A stretch of 64,000 nt of DNA from Hyphomicrobiales bacterium (GCA_900468065.1 UBTA01000061.1:1-64000); one strand, 5' to 3'. Positions 18,037 to 27,464 are shown, counted from the stretch's first letter. Program-made: numbers and translations. The notes: a model not told the origin generated them from the sequence alone.

Positions 18037-18711
18037 TTATTGTGCCGCGCGCCGGTAGGTGAAGAGCCAGGCGTAGCCGCGTCCGATCGGCCGGAATTCC
18101 AGGATGTCGCCGAACTTGCCGGCATTGCATCTGAGCACCGTCTCCATCGTCTTGCGCGGGGTGACGTGGAAACGGTGCAACCAAGCCTGCAGCCCGCGCC
18201 GGAAAAGCCCCGGCAGGCGTTCCTGCTGGCCGAAATCGGCAATGTGCAGCGATCCGCCCGGATTGAGTGCCGCGATGGCTGCGCCGATTGCCTTTTCCCA
18301 GTCCGGGATCATCGACAGGGCATAGGAAATGACGATCCGGTCGAAACCGGTTTCGCCGAATTCGGAAGCCTGAAAGTCGGTCGCATCGGCGACGCGCAGC
18401 ACTGTCTTGGTCTTGGTGCGGCCGGGTTGGCCGAGTTTTGCTTCGGCGGAAACGAGCATTTCTGCGGAAATATCAAATCCGAAGAGCCTTGCATGTGGGA
18501 AACGCTGGCCGATCAGCGCCAGATTGCGGCCGGTGCCGCAGCCGACTTCAAGCACGCTGCCACCGGCCGGAACGTTCAGCTCGTTGATCAACGTATCGCG
18601 CCCGAACAGGTAGTATTTGCGGGTCAGATCGTAGAAATGCCGCTGGGTGCGATACATCCGGTCCATGCGGTCGGCATGGCTGCTGCCCGCATCGGTCTCG
18701 ATCGCCGTCAT
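18037..18711 (-). CDS. btaB: Betaine-lipid N-methyltransferase BtaB
   Basis: The 224-residue SAM-dependent methyltransferase is expected to trimethylate diacylglyceryl-homoserine to DGTS betaine lipid. Motif I is VLEVGCGTGRN (about 54-64), followed by LFGFDIS and the post-motif DRIVISYALSMIPDWEKA. Assignment rests mainly on the gene pair: its ATG overlaps the btaA stop by the 4 nt ATGA, so the two are translationally coupled. DGTS replaces phospholipids when phosphate is scarce in rhizobia. Confidence 0.9.
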   Translation of the reverse strand: MTAIETDAGSSHADRMDRMYRTQRHFYDLTRKYYLFGRDTLINELNVPAGGSVLEVGCGTGRNLALIGQRFPHARLFGFDISAEMLVSAEAKLGQPGRTKTKTVLRVADATDFQASEFGETGFDRIVISYALSMIPDWEKAIGAAIAALNPGGSLHIADFGQQERLPGLFRRGLQAWLHRFHVTPRKTMETVLRCNAGKFGDILEFRPIGRGYAWLFTYRRAAQ

Positions 18712-19958
18712 GCCGCTTTCCTGTAAATGTGGAAGCCGCCATAGATTGCCGAGCGGTCTTTCAGATTGAGCGCCTGCGACTCCTCACCATCATAGTGCCA
18801 CTGGCCGAGGACGTTTTCGGAGACGCGACCTTCCAGAATGCTGGCTTCGGCGGCGGTGCGGAAGATCACCATGGCACCCTCTGCGGATGTACGGGTGATT
18901 TCGCTCCACAGGTCGTTGAGCTGGCGGTCGTTCATCCAGTCTTGTGCATCGAGCAGGACGTAGCGATCGACGGAGCCCGCCGGTTTCTTGGCCAGCAGTT
19001 CGGTAAAGCTGGCGTGGTGCACATGCACACGCTCGGCATTGTTGCGGATCGTCTCGTGGCGGCTGGCCTGCAGATAGTCCGGCAGGTCGCCCTCATGCGG
19101 CATCGGATAGCGACGGGCAAAGGCCTGCCAGGCAAAGTAGTTTTCCTTGAGCGGGAAATGGCAGGAGAGTTTTTCCAGCCGGTGGCGCAGGACGCCGGCC
19201 AGCGATTTTTCTGCGCTAAGGCTCGCCAGCTCGTCGAACTGCTGCGGCGGAATGCCGAGGCCGAACAGCGAGCTCTTGCGGCTGGTGATCCAGCGGATAA
19301 CAGGACGGTCGAACAGCGGCGCCAGCCGCTCGTCGAAGAACTGGCGTTGCTCGCGCATCGAGCGCGCATTGGCAAGCTCGCTCGGATCGACACCGTGCAG
19401 GCGTGCCAACAGATGACCAAGGCCGATGAAGCGGCCAAGCAGGCCGGTGCGGTAGATGTTCTTGCCGAAGACCTTGATGCGGCGCTGGCCGGTCAGGCCG
19501 CGGCTGCTCCAGTATTCCCGCGTCGCGTTGTCCAGCTTCGGCGCGATGAAGAGATCATAGGCCTGGACATTGCTAGGGAGGTCGTGGCGAGCCAGGAAGC
19601 GGACGATATCGGCATGACCGGGCAAATGACGGAAGGCGGCGAGTTTTAGCCGGTTCAGCGCCACGTGATGCCGGTTGAGGTCAACGACATCGATACGCTC
19701 GGGCGCCGCCGAGAGATAGGCCAGCATGTTGCAGCCGCCGGAACCGATGGTAACGATATGATGCTCGGGACGGATTTGCATCGCAGCCATGTCGACGGCC
19801 GGGTCCTCCCATATCTGCGGATAGACGAGGCCGGTGAAGAGCAGGCCGAAAAGACGCTCCGACAGGCCCTCCAAACTCAGCGCCTTATGCTGGATCAAAG
19901 CGGTCTTCAGCTTGCGGTTTCTTTTGCCGTAGCCTGCATCGGGTGCGAGATCGGTCAT
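18708..19958 (-). CDS. btaA: Diacylglycerol 3-amino-3-carboxypropyltransferase BtaA
   Basis: The 416-residue DUF3419 protein transfers the 3-amino-3-carboxypropyl group of SAM to diacylglycerol, the first step of DGTS synthesis. Landmarks are LVYPQIWEDPAVDMAAM (about 46-62), the SAM-binding HIVTIGSGGCNMLAYL (about 68-83), IDVVDLNRHHVALNRLKLAA and the C-terminal VLLDAQDWMND. Length and order match rhizobial BtaA. An AGGA ribosome site precedes the ATG. Known rhizobial btaAB genes are phosphate-starvation induced through PhoB, but only a poor PHO-like sequence is visible upstream (20006-20023). Confidence 0.94.
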   Translation of the reverse strand: MTDLAPDAGYGKRNRKLKTALIQHKALSLEGLSERLFGLLFTGLVYPQIWEDPAVDMAAMQIRPEHHIVTIGSGGCNMLAYLSAAPERIDVVDLNRHHVALNRLKLAAFRHLPGHADIVRFLARHDLPSNVQAYDLFIAPKLDNATREYWSSRGLTGQRRIKVFGKNIYRTGLLGRFIGLGHLLARLHGVDPSELANARSMREQRQFFDERLAPLFDRPVIRWITSRKSSLFGLGIPPQQFDELASLSAEKSLAGVLRHRLEKLSCHFPLKENYFAWQAFARRYPMPHEGDLPDYLQASRHETIRNNAERVHVHHASFTELLAKKPAGSVDRYVLLDAQDWMNDRQLNDLWSEITRTSAEGAMVIFRTAAEASILEGRVSENVLGQWHYDGEESQALNLKDRSAIYGGFHIYRKAA

Positions 19959-20104
19959 GTCATCCTGCCATCCGTTAAAGTTGGAGCTGCTTCTAAGACG
20001 AGTCCGCTACACTTTGATGACGCATGATTTATATGATTTCTCATCTATAAGAATTGATTAAGTTTGTAAGTGTTAGATAAGGTCATATTTTTCGGGGCGC
20101 TGAC

Positions 20105-21676
20105 ATGATGTTGAAGGCTTTTCTGCCGAAGTCGGAGCAGCGGTATGCTGCCGCCGGCACGGTGATCGGGGCATTGTTCCCCGCGATTTGTATTGTTTAT
20201 GACCGATTGAATAATGACGCCGCCGGGGTTGCCGGCATGTCGACAGCGACGGCCGCTGCTGCGGTTCTCGTGCCGCTTATCTGCGGGGCACTTTTTTTCC
20301 AGGGCGCCCGCGCTCGCAGCCGTCTGGTGCGGGAATTGGAACTGCGGCGGAAAACCGAGGAAGATCTGTCGTGCGTCGTGCACACCGATCAACTGACTGG
20401 TATTCCCAACCGTGTAGCCCTTGAGCGCGACCTTCGGGAACGCCTGTCGGCGGGCAAGCTGTCTGCGGGACGCACGGCACTCCTGATGCTTGATCTCGAC
20501 CGTTTCAAGTTCGTCAACGATTCGATGGGGCATGATGCCGGCGACGAATTGCTGGTTGCGCTTGGCCAAAGGTTAGAGCAGGCGATGTCAGGCGTGGCGA
20601 CCGTCTACCGTCTCGGCGGCGACGAATTTGTCATCCTCGTTGCCGGTACGCCGTCTGACGGCAAGGTTGATGACATCTGCCGGACCATCAAGAGCATCTT
20701 TGCCGATTCCTTCCAGCTTTCCGCCGGGCAGTTCTGGACCGGCGGCAGCATTGGCGTGGCCTATGCCGAGCCCGAGGATGCTTCGATATCGGCCGTTCTC
20801 AAGCGAGCCGACCTTGCCCTCTACAAGGCCAAGGACATTGCCGGAAACAGCCATGTCGTCTACGAGACGGAGATGGCCGAAGAGGCGACGCGTCAAGGCG
20901 AGATCGAATACGACCTTTCCCGCGCCCTGGCTGCCGGCGAGTTTTTTCTGGAATACCAGCCGATCGTCGGTATCGAAAGCCGGGTTGTGCGCTCCTTTGA
21001 AGCGCTGATTCGCTGGCGTCACCCGGAAAAAGGCATCATCCCGCCGGATCATTTCATCGGTGCCGCCGAGAAGACGGGACTGATCCTGCCGATTGGAAAT
21101 TGGGTGTTGAGAACCGCTTGCCTCGAAGCCGTGCGCTGGCCGGCGCCGACCGGCGTCGCCGTCAATGTCGCCGGTGATCAGTTCAAGGACAGGGCCTTCG
21201 TCCCTTACGTCAAGGCATGCCTGGCGGAAGCTGGGCTGGCGCCCGGGCGCCTGACCATCGAGGTGACGGAATCGATCTTCTATGTCGATGCGGATATCAT
21301 CAGTGCCAGTCTCAGCGAACTTCGAGCCCATGGCGTGCGTATCGCGCTGGATGATTTCGGCATCGGGTTTTCGTCGATCAACAATTTAAGGCGTTTTCCG
21401 CTCGATCAACTCAAGGTCGACCGTTCCTTCACGAAGTCGATGCTCGGCAATCAGCGTGATGCGGAAATCGTCGATATCATCCTGCAGCTCGGAAACACAT
21501 TCCAGGTTTCGACGACCATAGAGGGGATCGAAACCGAGGGGCAGATGGAGTTCGTGCGGGCACTGGGAGCCTCCGAAGCGCAAGGGTTTCTGATCTCCAG
21601 ACCGGTTTCTGCAGAGGGAGCGATCGCGATCCTCCAGCGTGAACCTGAAAAGCTCGTGTTGCGATCAATAGGTTAG
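20105..21676 (+). CDS. Membrane-anchored GGDEF-EAL cyclic-di-GMP enzyme
   Basis: The 523-residue protein makes and/or degrades c-di-GMP. Two N-terminal hydrophobic segments (about 14-30 and 48-66) anchor it, then a short coiled linker leads to GGDEF (intact GGDEF at 171-175). The EAL domain starts near 265 with FEALIRW (about 297-303) and retains VNVAGDQF, VTES, LDDFGIGFSS, KVDRSF and EGIET, so metal and catalytic residues look complete. Both activities are possible, and the net direction cannot be read. It lacks PAS/GAF sensors. GGGG precedes the ATG weakly. Divergent from btaAB, so the 146-nt gap carries both promoters. Confidence 0.92.
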   Translation: MMLKAFLPKSEQRYAAAGTVIGALFPAICIVYDRLNNDAAGVAGMSTATAAAAVLVPLICGALFFQGARARSRLVRELELRRKTEEDLSCVVHTDQLTGIPNRVALERDLRERLSAGKLSAGRTALLMLDLDRFKFVNDSMGHDAGDELLVALGQRLEQAMSGVATVYRLGGDEFVILVAGTPSDGKVDDICRTIKSIFADSFQLSAGQFWTGGSIGVAYAEPEDASISAVLKRADLALYKAKDIAGNSHVVYETEMAEEATRQGEIEYDLSRALAAGEFFLEYQPIVGIESRVVRSFEALIRWRHPEKGIIPPDHFIGAAEKTGLILPIGNWVLRTACLEAVRWPAPTGVAVNVAGDQFKDRAFVPYVKACLAEAGLAPGRLTIEVTESIFYVDADIISASLSELRAHGVRIALDDFGIGFSSINNLRRFPLDQLKVDRSFTKSMLGNQRDAEIVDIILQLGNTFQVSTTIEGIETEGQMEFVRALGASEAQGFLISRPVSAEGAIAILQREPEKLVLRSIG

Positions 21677-21768
21677 AAACATTTCCCGCACCAAAGTGAT
21701 TGCCATAAAGCCTTCCTAAATGCGTGGAATCCTGTTCTTGTGGCGGCAACGAAGCAGGGGCAGTGCGG

Positions 21769-23118
21769 ATGCGCAGAAAACTATTATGGCTTGCGGGCTC
21801 GGTCTCAGCCGCCATTGCGGCTGTTGCGGGCTGGCTGGTCATTGCGCCACCCGACCTGCTCGAGGTCGGCGATGGATATGCCGCCAAGATCGTCTGCTCC
21901 AATGTTTTCGTCGCGGGCAGGGACGCCAATGCAGTTCTCGCTCAGGACGTGCAGGCGCCCGGGCATCCTCTGCTGCGTCTCATTCGTATCTCCGTCGACG
22001 AAACTCGCAAGACAGTGACCGCCCGCATGTTCGGTTTTGCAGCGCCAGGCCACGCCATCTACCGCGAGGGGTTGGGATGCACCAATGTTACCCAAGGCGA
22101 GTTCGCAGCCTTTCCCGGCAACAGGCAGCTGCGCCGCCGCGCGCCGCAGATGGATGATGGTAAGCCCTGGCCCGAGGGTAGCGGCACGGCCATCAATCCC
22201 GCAGTCCAGGCCTTATTGACTGATACACAGCTCGCCGGGCCAGGCATGCGCGCCATCGTCGTCGTCAAGGACGGCAAGATCGTTGCGGAGAACTATGGCG
22301 AGGGGTTTAACAACGCTACGCCGCTGCTCGGCTGGTCGATGACCAAATCGGTGACGGCCGCCCTGATCGGCTTGAGGATCCGCGATGGCCAGATGGCACT
22401 CGACCGGACAGAGCTCTTGCCGCAATGGCGCAACGATCCGCGCAGCCAGATCAAGCTTGCCGACCTCATGGCGATGCAGAGCGGCCTCCAGTTCAACGAA
22501 GACTACGGCGATGTGACCGACGTCACCCGCATGCTCTACCTCGAAGGCGATATGGCCGGTTTCTCGGCAGCCAAGCCGCTTGAGGTAAAGCCCGGCGAAC
22601 GGTTCAGCTATTCCAGCGGCACCTCGACAATCCTGTCGCGGCTCTGGATGGACACGTTCGGCAGCGCCCGTGAGGCGCTGACGTTTCCACGTGAGGCCCT
22701 GTTCCGGCCCCTGGGCATGACCAGTGCTGTTCTTGAGCCGGACGCTCATGGCACCTTTGTCGGCTCTTCCTACATGTATGCGACAGCACGGGATTGGGCA
22801 CGGTTCGGCCTGTTCCTGCTGCAGAACGGCAGCTGGAACGGCGAGCAATTGTTGCCACAGGACTTTGTCAGCTATATGCGCACGCCGACCCAGGCATCCG
22901 GCGGCCGCTACGGGGCAGGGCAGATCTGGACGAAGTTCGGAAGTGATGGTGGCCCGCCATTACCGGATGATGCCTATTGGCTGCAGGGGCATGACGGACA
23001 GACGGTGATGCTGGTGCCCTCGCTCGGCCTGGCGGTGGTGCGGCTCGGATTAACGCCGTCGCGCAGCGGTTACGATGTCCGAGTGCTGGAGGCCAAAATA
23101 GTAGAGGCGGTCAACTGA
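21769..23118 (+). CDS. Serine hydrolase, class C beta-lactamase fold
   Basis: A 449-residue protein of the beta-lactamase/6-aminohexanoate-oligomer hydrolase-like group. A signal anchor (LWLAGSVSAAIAAVAGWLVI) is followed by about 110 residues of unassigned sequence and the catalytic domain. The SxxK motif is SMTKS (about 201-205), the second motif is YSSGTS (about 285-290), and a late HDGQ replaces the KTG box. The fold covers esterases and amidases as well as beta-lactamases, so antibiotic resistance should not be inferred. The start at 21769 is chosen over GTG 21724 because AGGGG precedes it and it gives a clean signal sequence. Confidence 0.85.
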   Translation: MRRKLLWLAGSVSAAIAAVAGWLVIAPPDLLEVGDGYAAKIVCSNVFVAGRDANAVLAQDVQAPGHPLLRLIRISVDETRKTVTARMFGFAAPGHAIYREGLGCTNVTQGEFAAFPGNRQLRRRAPQMDDGKPWPEGSGTAINPAVQALLTDTQLAGPGMRAIVVVKDGKIVAENYGEGFNNATPLLGWSMTKSVTAALIGLRIRDGQMALDRTELLPQWRNDPRSQIKLADLMAMQSGLQFNEDYGDVTDVTRMLYLEGDMAGFSAAKPLEVKPGERFSYSSGTSTILSRLWMDTFGSAREALTFPREALFRPLGMTSAVLEPDAHGTFVGSSYMYATARDWARFGLFLLQNGSWNGEQLLPQDFVSYMRTPTQASGGRYGAGQIWTKFGSDGGPPLPDDAYWLQGHDGQTVMLVPSLGLAVVRLGLTPSRSGYDVRVLEAKIVEAVN

Positions 23119-23131
23119 ATTGACCGCCTCT
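23103..23131. terminator. Strong hairpin spanning the stop codon of the serine hydrolase gene
   Basis: AGAGGCGGTCAA (23103-23114) pairs with TTGACCGCCTCT (23120-23131) around a CTGAA loop, 12 perfect pairs, with the TGA stop inside the loop. A second imperfect hairpin CCGTT..CGGC-agaa-GCCGAACGG follows at 23142-23162. Both lie between convergent genes and lack T-runs; the pair probably ends transcription from both sides. Confidence 0.55.
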
Positions 23132-23165
23132 CAAATGGAACCGTTTCGGCAGAAGCCGAACGGCC

Positions 23166-24122
23166 TTACTTCATACCCAGTGTTTCGAGCAGGCCCTTGC
23201 GCTTGGCGTGGTAATAGTAGCCGCTGGCGTAGAGCTTGACCGCACCGTCGTTCTGGTTGTCGGCCACCATCCAGGCGCCGGCCAGATACTTTGTCGCATA
23301 TTTCAGGTTGGTCTCGGCATCGAACAGGCCTTCGGCAGGGCCTTCGTAGCCAAGGCCCTTGGCGGTGTTGTAGCGGATTTGCATCAGGCCGTAATTGCCG
23401 GAGTGATAGGCGCGCGGATTGTAGGTGCTTTCGCGCTTGACGACGCGATGAACCAGCGCCTCGGGGATATTGTTGAGTTTGGCGTAGTAGGCGATCAGGC
23501 GATCGAGTTCCGGCCGCGAGCTGGTCGGCTTTTCCGTGATGCCCAACGATGCGGGTATCGACTTCGCCATTGCATAGGCGCTGGCACTGATCGACGGCTT
23601 GGCCATGGGGACGATCATGCGCCTGGCAACCAACGTCTCCAAGCCAACGGGTTCACCCGTATCGAAATCGGATTCCATGGCGGCCATCATCATGCCTTCA
23701 GGAATCTGGGGTACGCGATCGGACTTTGCCGATGCCAGCGTGTTCGCCGTTTCGGGCAGAACGGCAGCCGTTGCCGCCTGAGCCGCTGCAGATGTCTGGG
23801 GGGCCACCAGTGCGTTGGCGGAAGTCGCAGGTATGGCCGCCTGATTGGCAGCGGCGACCTGTGTCGCTGCCGTTTCGCCGGGTTTCATCATCGCCGTTTC
23901 GGCTGCGAGTGCTGCGGTCGTTGCAGCTACACCGTCAGGCGTCGGCAGAGCGTAAGCCGTCATTTCCGTTCCGGGCTTTGGCAGCGGCGTTACCGTCTGC
24001 ACCGCCATCAACTGTTCCATCGGCGTTCGCTCGACACTGGAACACCCGCTGACAAGCGATGCCGAGATCAGGGCACAGGCCGTAACAGCCGGTTTTGAAA
24101 CGGAAAAACGGAAATTCGCCAT
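23166..24122 (-). CDS. SLT-domain lytic transglycosylase lipoprotein
   Basis: The 318-residue protein begins with a lipoprotein signal (LISASLVSGC, Cys27). An Ala/Thr-rich, probably disordered spacer of about 110 residues follows, then the C-terminal SLT domain (about 200-315). There RVVKRESTYNPRAYHSGNYGLMQIRYNTAKGLGY holds the catalytic Glu and the GLMQI motif. It should cleave peptidoglycan glycan strands while tethered by its lipid. The spacer could let the domain reach the wall from the outer membrane (inference). Monocistronic. Confidence 0.9.
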   Translation of the reverse strand: MANFRFSVSKPAVTACALISASLVSGCSSVERTPMEQLMAVQTVTPLPKPGTEMTAYALPTPDGVAATTAALAAETAMMKPGETAATQVAAANQAAIPATSANALVAPQTSAAAQAATAAVLPETANTLASAKSDRVPQIPEGMMMAAMESDFDTGEPVGLETLVARRMIVPMAKPSISASAYAMAKSIPASLGITEKPTSSRPELDRLIAYYAKLNNIPEALVHRVVKRESTYNPRAYHSGNYGLMQIRYNTAKGLGYEGPAEGLFDAETNLKYATKYLAGAWMVADNQNDGAVKLYASGYYYHAKRKGLLETLGMK

Positions 24123-24239
24123 GCTGTCACTTTCGTGCTGTCGGGCCCCAAAGCCCTATGCAAATCAGCAGCCAGAGGCCACCATGCGCGTGATGTCATT
24201 AACCTATGAGACGGCGAACCGCAAGCGCGGGGCGCCTTT

Positions 24240-24875
24240 TCAGGCGCCGGCCCGGCGCAAACCCGCCGTCAGAAGGCCTGCGCCGATCAAAAGCGACCCG
24301 CCCGTGCGGTTGACGATCGTCTGAACTTTGGGCTTTCGAATGGTGTGGCGGGCAGCCGATGCCATCAGCGCATAGAGCGTTGCATTGAGGGTTGCGAGCA
24401 CCAGGAATGTGGTTTCAAAGATCAGCATCTGGTTGAACAACGGACGGCTGAGATCGAGAAATTGCGGCAGGAAGGCCACGAAAAAGACAATGCTCTTCGG
24501 GTTCAGCGCCGTGACGACATAGGTGTGCAGGAAGATCCGCAGCGGCTTTTCTGCCGGCACCGACATTGTGCCGTCGGCACCCTCAATAGCGATCGGTGCG
24601 CGCCACAGCTTGATGCCGAGCCAGATCAGATAGGCGGCGCCAACCCATTTCAGGACGGTGAAGATCGCAGCCGATGTTGCGAGCAGTGCGCCAAGGCCGA
24701 GCATCGAAGCGGTCATCGCGGTAAAATCACCCAGCGCCACACCGGCGACCGTAGCGCTTGCGACCTTGCGTCCATGTCCGAGCGCATAGGAGATGACCAG
24801 AAGGATGGTCGGACCGGGAATAGCAAGCAGGATGGCGGAGGCGGCGACGAAGGCCAGCCAGTGTTCGATCGACAT
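24240..24875 (-). CDS. LysE/RhtB-family exporter
   Basis: A 211-residue inner-membrane translocator of the LysE superfamily with six predicted spans. Diagnostic segments are FVAASAILLAIPGPTILLVISYALGHG (about 9-35, with the conserved PGP), FTVLKWVGAAYLIWLGIKLWR and LNPKSIVFFVAFLPQF. The family exports amino acids or homoserine lactone-like compounds; substrate unknown here. The start at 24875 (MSIEHW) has GGAG upstream and places the first helix at the N-terminus; the longer in-frame start would add a non-family tail. Confidence 0.9.
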   Translation of the reverse strand: MSIEHWLAFVAASAILLAIPGPTILLVISYALGHGRKVASATVAGVALGDFTAMTASMLGLGALLATSAAIFTVLKWVGAAYLIWLGIKLWRAPIAIEGADGTMSVPAEKPLRIFLHTYVVTALNPKSIVFFVAFLPQFLDLSRPLFNQMLIFETTFLVLATLNATLYALMASAARHTIRKPKVQTIVNRTGGSLLIGAGLLTAGLRRAGA

Positions 24876-24959
24876 GAAAACGGCTCCGTTTGGGTGTGGC
24901 GTCCGGTCGAGGAAGCCATGCGCAAACGGAGCCGTCAATAGGCTTTTATGAGCCGGATA

Positions 24960-26174
24960 TCAGTTTGCCGGCGACCACTTCTGGCCGATCGCGTCCATGA
25001 CTTCGCCGAACCATTTCACCGAGGTGTCGAAGTGCTTGCCGCCACGGATGCGCGGGAATTCGATCGTGCGCAGCTTGCCGCCCTGATCTTCGTCATGGCC
25101 GGTGACGCCGGAGACCTTGTTGAGCGCGCTTTCGACCGCGAGATCGACCATGCCCTGGATGAGGCGCAGGTCGTCGGCATTGGCCGGTGCGGAGCGGGCA
25201 TAATAGCCGGACTTCTGCACCATGGAGCGCTCGGCGCCGAGAAGGGCAGCGAACTGCTTGGTGAACCAGCCGCCGACATTGATCGTGTCGATCTTCACGT
25301 GGCCGAAGGCATCGCGCTTGACGGCTTCACCGGCTGCTTCGCGTTCGGCAACGACGGCATCGAGGCAGGCGCCTTCCGAGACGAACAGCGTGACGAAGCC
25401 GGTCTTGTCCATGACGGCGCGCAGCCGTTCGGCTTCGGTTTCCAAATTGAATGCGGTCTCTGGCAGATAGAGGCCGTCGATATTCTTCATTTGCCGGTTC
25501 ATCATGAAACCGTCGACGAATTCCCGGTCGTCAATATGCTGGATGTATGAGCGGGCCGTGGCGGCGGTAAGCCAGCCGCAATGGCGGCCCATGACTTCGT
25601 GGACGACGAGTGTGCGCGGTGCAGCGCTCTGTTCGTTGCTGACATTGTCGAAGAACTTTGCGCCGTATTCGGCAGCGGTCCAGGCGCCGAGCGACTGGCG
25701 GATCGGCACGACATCGTTGTCGACGGTCTTCGGCAGGCCGACGACGGTGAGGTCGTAGCCGTTGGCGCCGAGATAGGCGGCAAGGTCTGCAGCCGTCGTG
25801 TTGGTGTCGTCACCGCCGATCGTGTGCAGGATGGTAATGCCGTCGGCAGCCAGCCGTTCAGCTGCAACCCGCAGCGGGTTCTGGCCTTCCTTGACCAGGC
25901 CACGCTTGATGCAATCGGCAGTATTGGTGAGCTTCACCCGGCTGTTGCCGATCGGCGAACCGCCGTGGCGGTGGAGGATGTGGGCTTTTTCCCGCATGTC
26001 GCGGGTGATCTCTATGCGATCGGCGAGCAGAAGGCCCTGATAGCCGGAGCGATAGGCCACCAGTTCGATGTCGGGTGCAATGTCGGTATAGCGCTCGATC
26101 AGGCCACCCACGGCAGAAGACAGACATGGCGCGAGCCCGCCTGCGGTCAGCATTGCAACTTTCTTTTTGGCCAT
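24960..26174 (-). CDS. pfp: Pyrophosphate--fructose 6-phosphate 1-phosphotransferase
   Basis: The 404-residue PfkA-family enzyme interconverts fructose-6-P and fructose-1,6-bisP. Donor-site residues indicate PPi rather than ATP use: GGDD at 120-123 (ATP enzymes have GGDGS) and PKTVDND at 148-154 (ATP enzymes have PGTIDND). Substrate motif MGRHCGWLTA is present. Start at 26174 directly after GAGGAGGACACC. PPi dependence makes the step reversible, useful in bacteria that rely on Entner-Doudoroff glycolysis and gluconeogenesis, as rhizobia do. Confidence 0.93.
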   Translation of the reverse strand: MAKKKVAMLTAGGLAPCLSSAVGGLIERYTDIAPDIELVAYRSGYQGLLLADRIEITRDMREKAHILHRHGGSPIGNSRVKLTNTADCIKRGLVKEGQNPLRVAAERLAADGITILHTIGGDDTNTTAADLAAYLGANGYDLTVVGLPKTVDNDVVPIRQSLGAWTAAEYGAKFFDNVSNEQSAAPRTLVVHEVMGRHCGWLTAATARSYIQHIDDREFVDGFMMNRQMKNIDGLYLPETAFNLETEAERLRAVMDKTGFVTLFVSEGACLDAVVAEREAAGEAVKRDAFGHVKIDTINVGGWFTKQFAALLGAERSMVQKSGYYARSAPANADDLRLIQGMVDLAVESALNKVSGVTGHDEDQGGKLRTIEFPRIRGGKHFDTSVKWFGEVMDAIGQKWSPAN

Positions 26175-26273
26175 GGTGTCCTCCTCGGAGATTGCGGCAA
26201 GATCGTTCGCGGTCTCTCTAGCGCAATTCCCACGGAAGTTAAATGACATGCTGCAGTTATGGCGGTGGACGGC

Positions 26274-27149
26274 TCAGGCAATGCGCGCTTTTCGTCCGAG
26301 CCAGACGACCAGGGCAACGGCAACCGCAAAGCCGATTGTCGACGGGCTGATGACTTCGCCAAGCAGCACGGCGGAGACGGCAAGGGTGACGAAAGTCTGC
26401 AGCAACTGCACTTGTGCCACGCGGGCGATGCCGCCGAGTGCCAGCCCGGCATTCCAGAAGATGAAGCCGGAGAACATCGACATCAGGCCGAGATAGGAGA
26501 GGGCGCCAAGTTCCGCGGCTGTCGGGGTTTGAATTCCGTCCTTCATGACCAAAAGCGTGGCGACGATGGAGAGCGGTGCAGTGATGATCAATGCCCAGGA
26601 AATTACTTCCCAGCCGGGAATGATGCGCGAGACCTTAGCGGACAATACATAGCCGAGCGAGGCGGTGACGGCTGCGAGAAACAGCCAGACGTCGCCGGCC
26701 TGCAGGTGAAAGCCGCTATCGCGAATGGAGAAGAACACCACGAGTACTGCTCCGGCAAGACCGTAGGCCCAGAAGGCCGGGTCAGGCCGTTCGCCATCGA
26801 CGAGGGCGGCGAAAATCGAGGTCAACAGTGGCAGGATGCCTAGAATGACGCCGCCATGGCTGGCGGGAATGGTCTGCATGGCCGTAGTGGAGAAGATCGG
26901 AAAGCCGTAGACGACGCAGATACCGGCGCCGAGCAGCATCGCTCCTTGTCCCTTGGGCCATTTTCTCCGCATCAAAAGCAGCGTCAAACCCGCGGCAATC
27001 GAGGCGATCACTGCTCGGCCAAAGGTGATGAAAAGGGGAGAAAAACCGCCAAGCGCGATATGTGTCATCGGCAGGGTAACGCCGAAAATGGTGACGCCGA
27101 TCAAGCCGAGTGCCATGCCCATGGCCTGCGGGTGGGTGGAAATGCGCAT
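26274..27149 (-). CDS. EamA/DMT-family permease
   Basis: A 291-residue inner-membrane protein with ten predicted helices in two EamA halves, e.g. LGLIGVTIFGVTLPMTHIAL (first helix), PASHGGVILGILPLLTSIFAAL and FSGFIFWNAGLALGGIARVAQVQLL. The start at 27149 (MRISTH) has GGAG 6 nt upstream. It is read in the same direction as pfp, 99 nt apart, and may share its transcript. It is the third EamA permease in this window; the three are divergent in sequence. Substrate unknown. Confidence 0.87.
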   Translation of the reverse strand: MRISTHPQAMGMALGLIGVTIFGVTLPMTHIALGGFSPLFITFGRAVIASIAAGLTLLLMRRKWPKGQGAMLLGAGICVVYGFPIFSTTAMQTIPASHGGVILGILPLLTSIFAALVDGERPDPAFWAYGLAGAVLVVFFSIRDSGFHLQAGDVWLFLAAVTASLGYVLSAKVSRIIPGWEVISWALIITAPLSIVATLLVMKDGIQTPTAAELGALSYLGLMSMFSGFIFWNAGLALGGIARVAQVQLLQTFVTLAVSAVLLGEVISPSTIGFAVAVALVVWLGRKARIA

Positions 27150-27219
27150 CGGGACTCCAACGGAAAGTGGATTGTCCGGTCGCACCCTGGCCGGTTCGAA
27201 GTCAAATTCATTTGCATGA

Positions 27220-27249
27220 TTGGATGATCACGGCAACGAATGCTACAAT
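27220..27249 (+). promoter_or_regulatory. Sigma70-like promoter for the TerB-DnaJ/amidase operon
   Basis: TTGGAT (27220-27225), 18-nt spacer, TACAAT (27244-27249). It points at the operon beginning at 27465, leaving a leader of about 210 nt in which no other gene is evident. The 315-nt gap 27150-27464 otherwise shows nothing recognisable. Confidence 0.45.
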
Positions 27250-27464
27250 AGTGAGGTGCCATCACAAATTCGTCATTTGAGCCGAATGCGCGGCTCTGGC
27301 GTCTTGCAATCCGTTCCAACATCTGGTCATGCTGTTTGGTGAGCTGCATGATTGTCGTGGCGGCACAGCCGTGCGAGCCACCTTGCATTTGTGCATGGAC
27401 GTTTTGCCCGTGCCATCCCCACCTCAACGACGTGGATCAGCCGACTATGGGAAAGAACGTGCCT

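Noticed and set aside
20006-20023. Possible PHO box upstream of btaA
   Set aside because: Only about half of the heptad positions match on either repeat; too weak to list as a feature.
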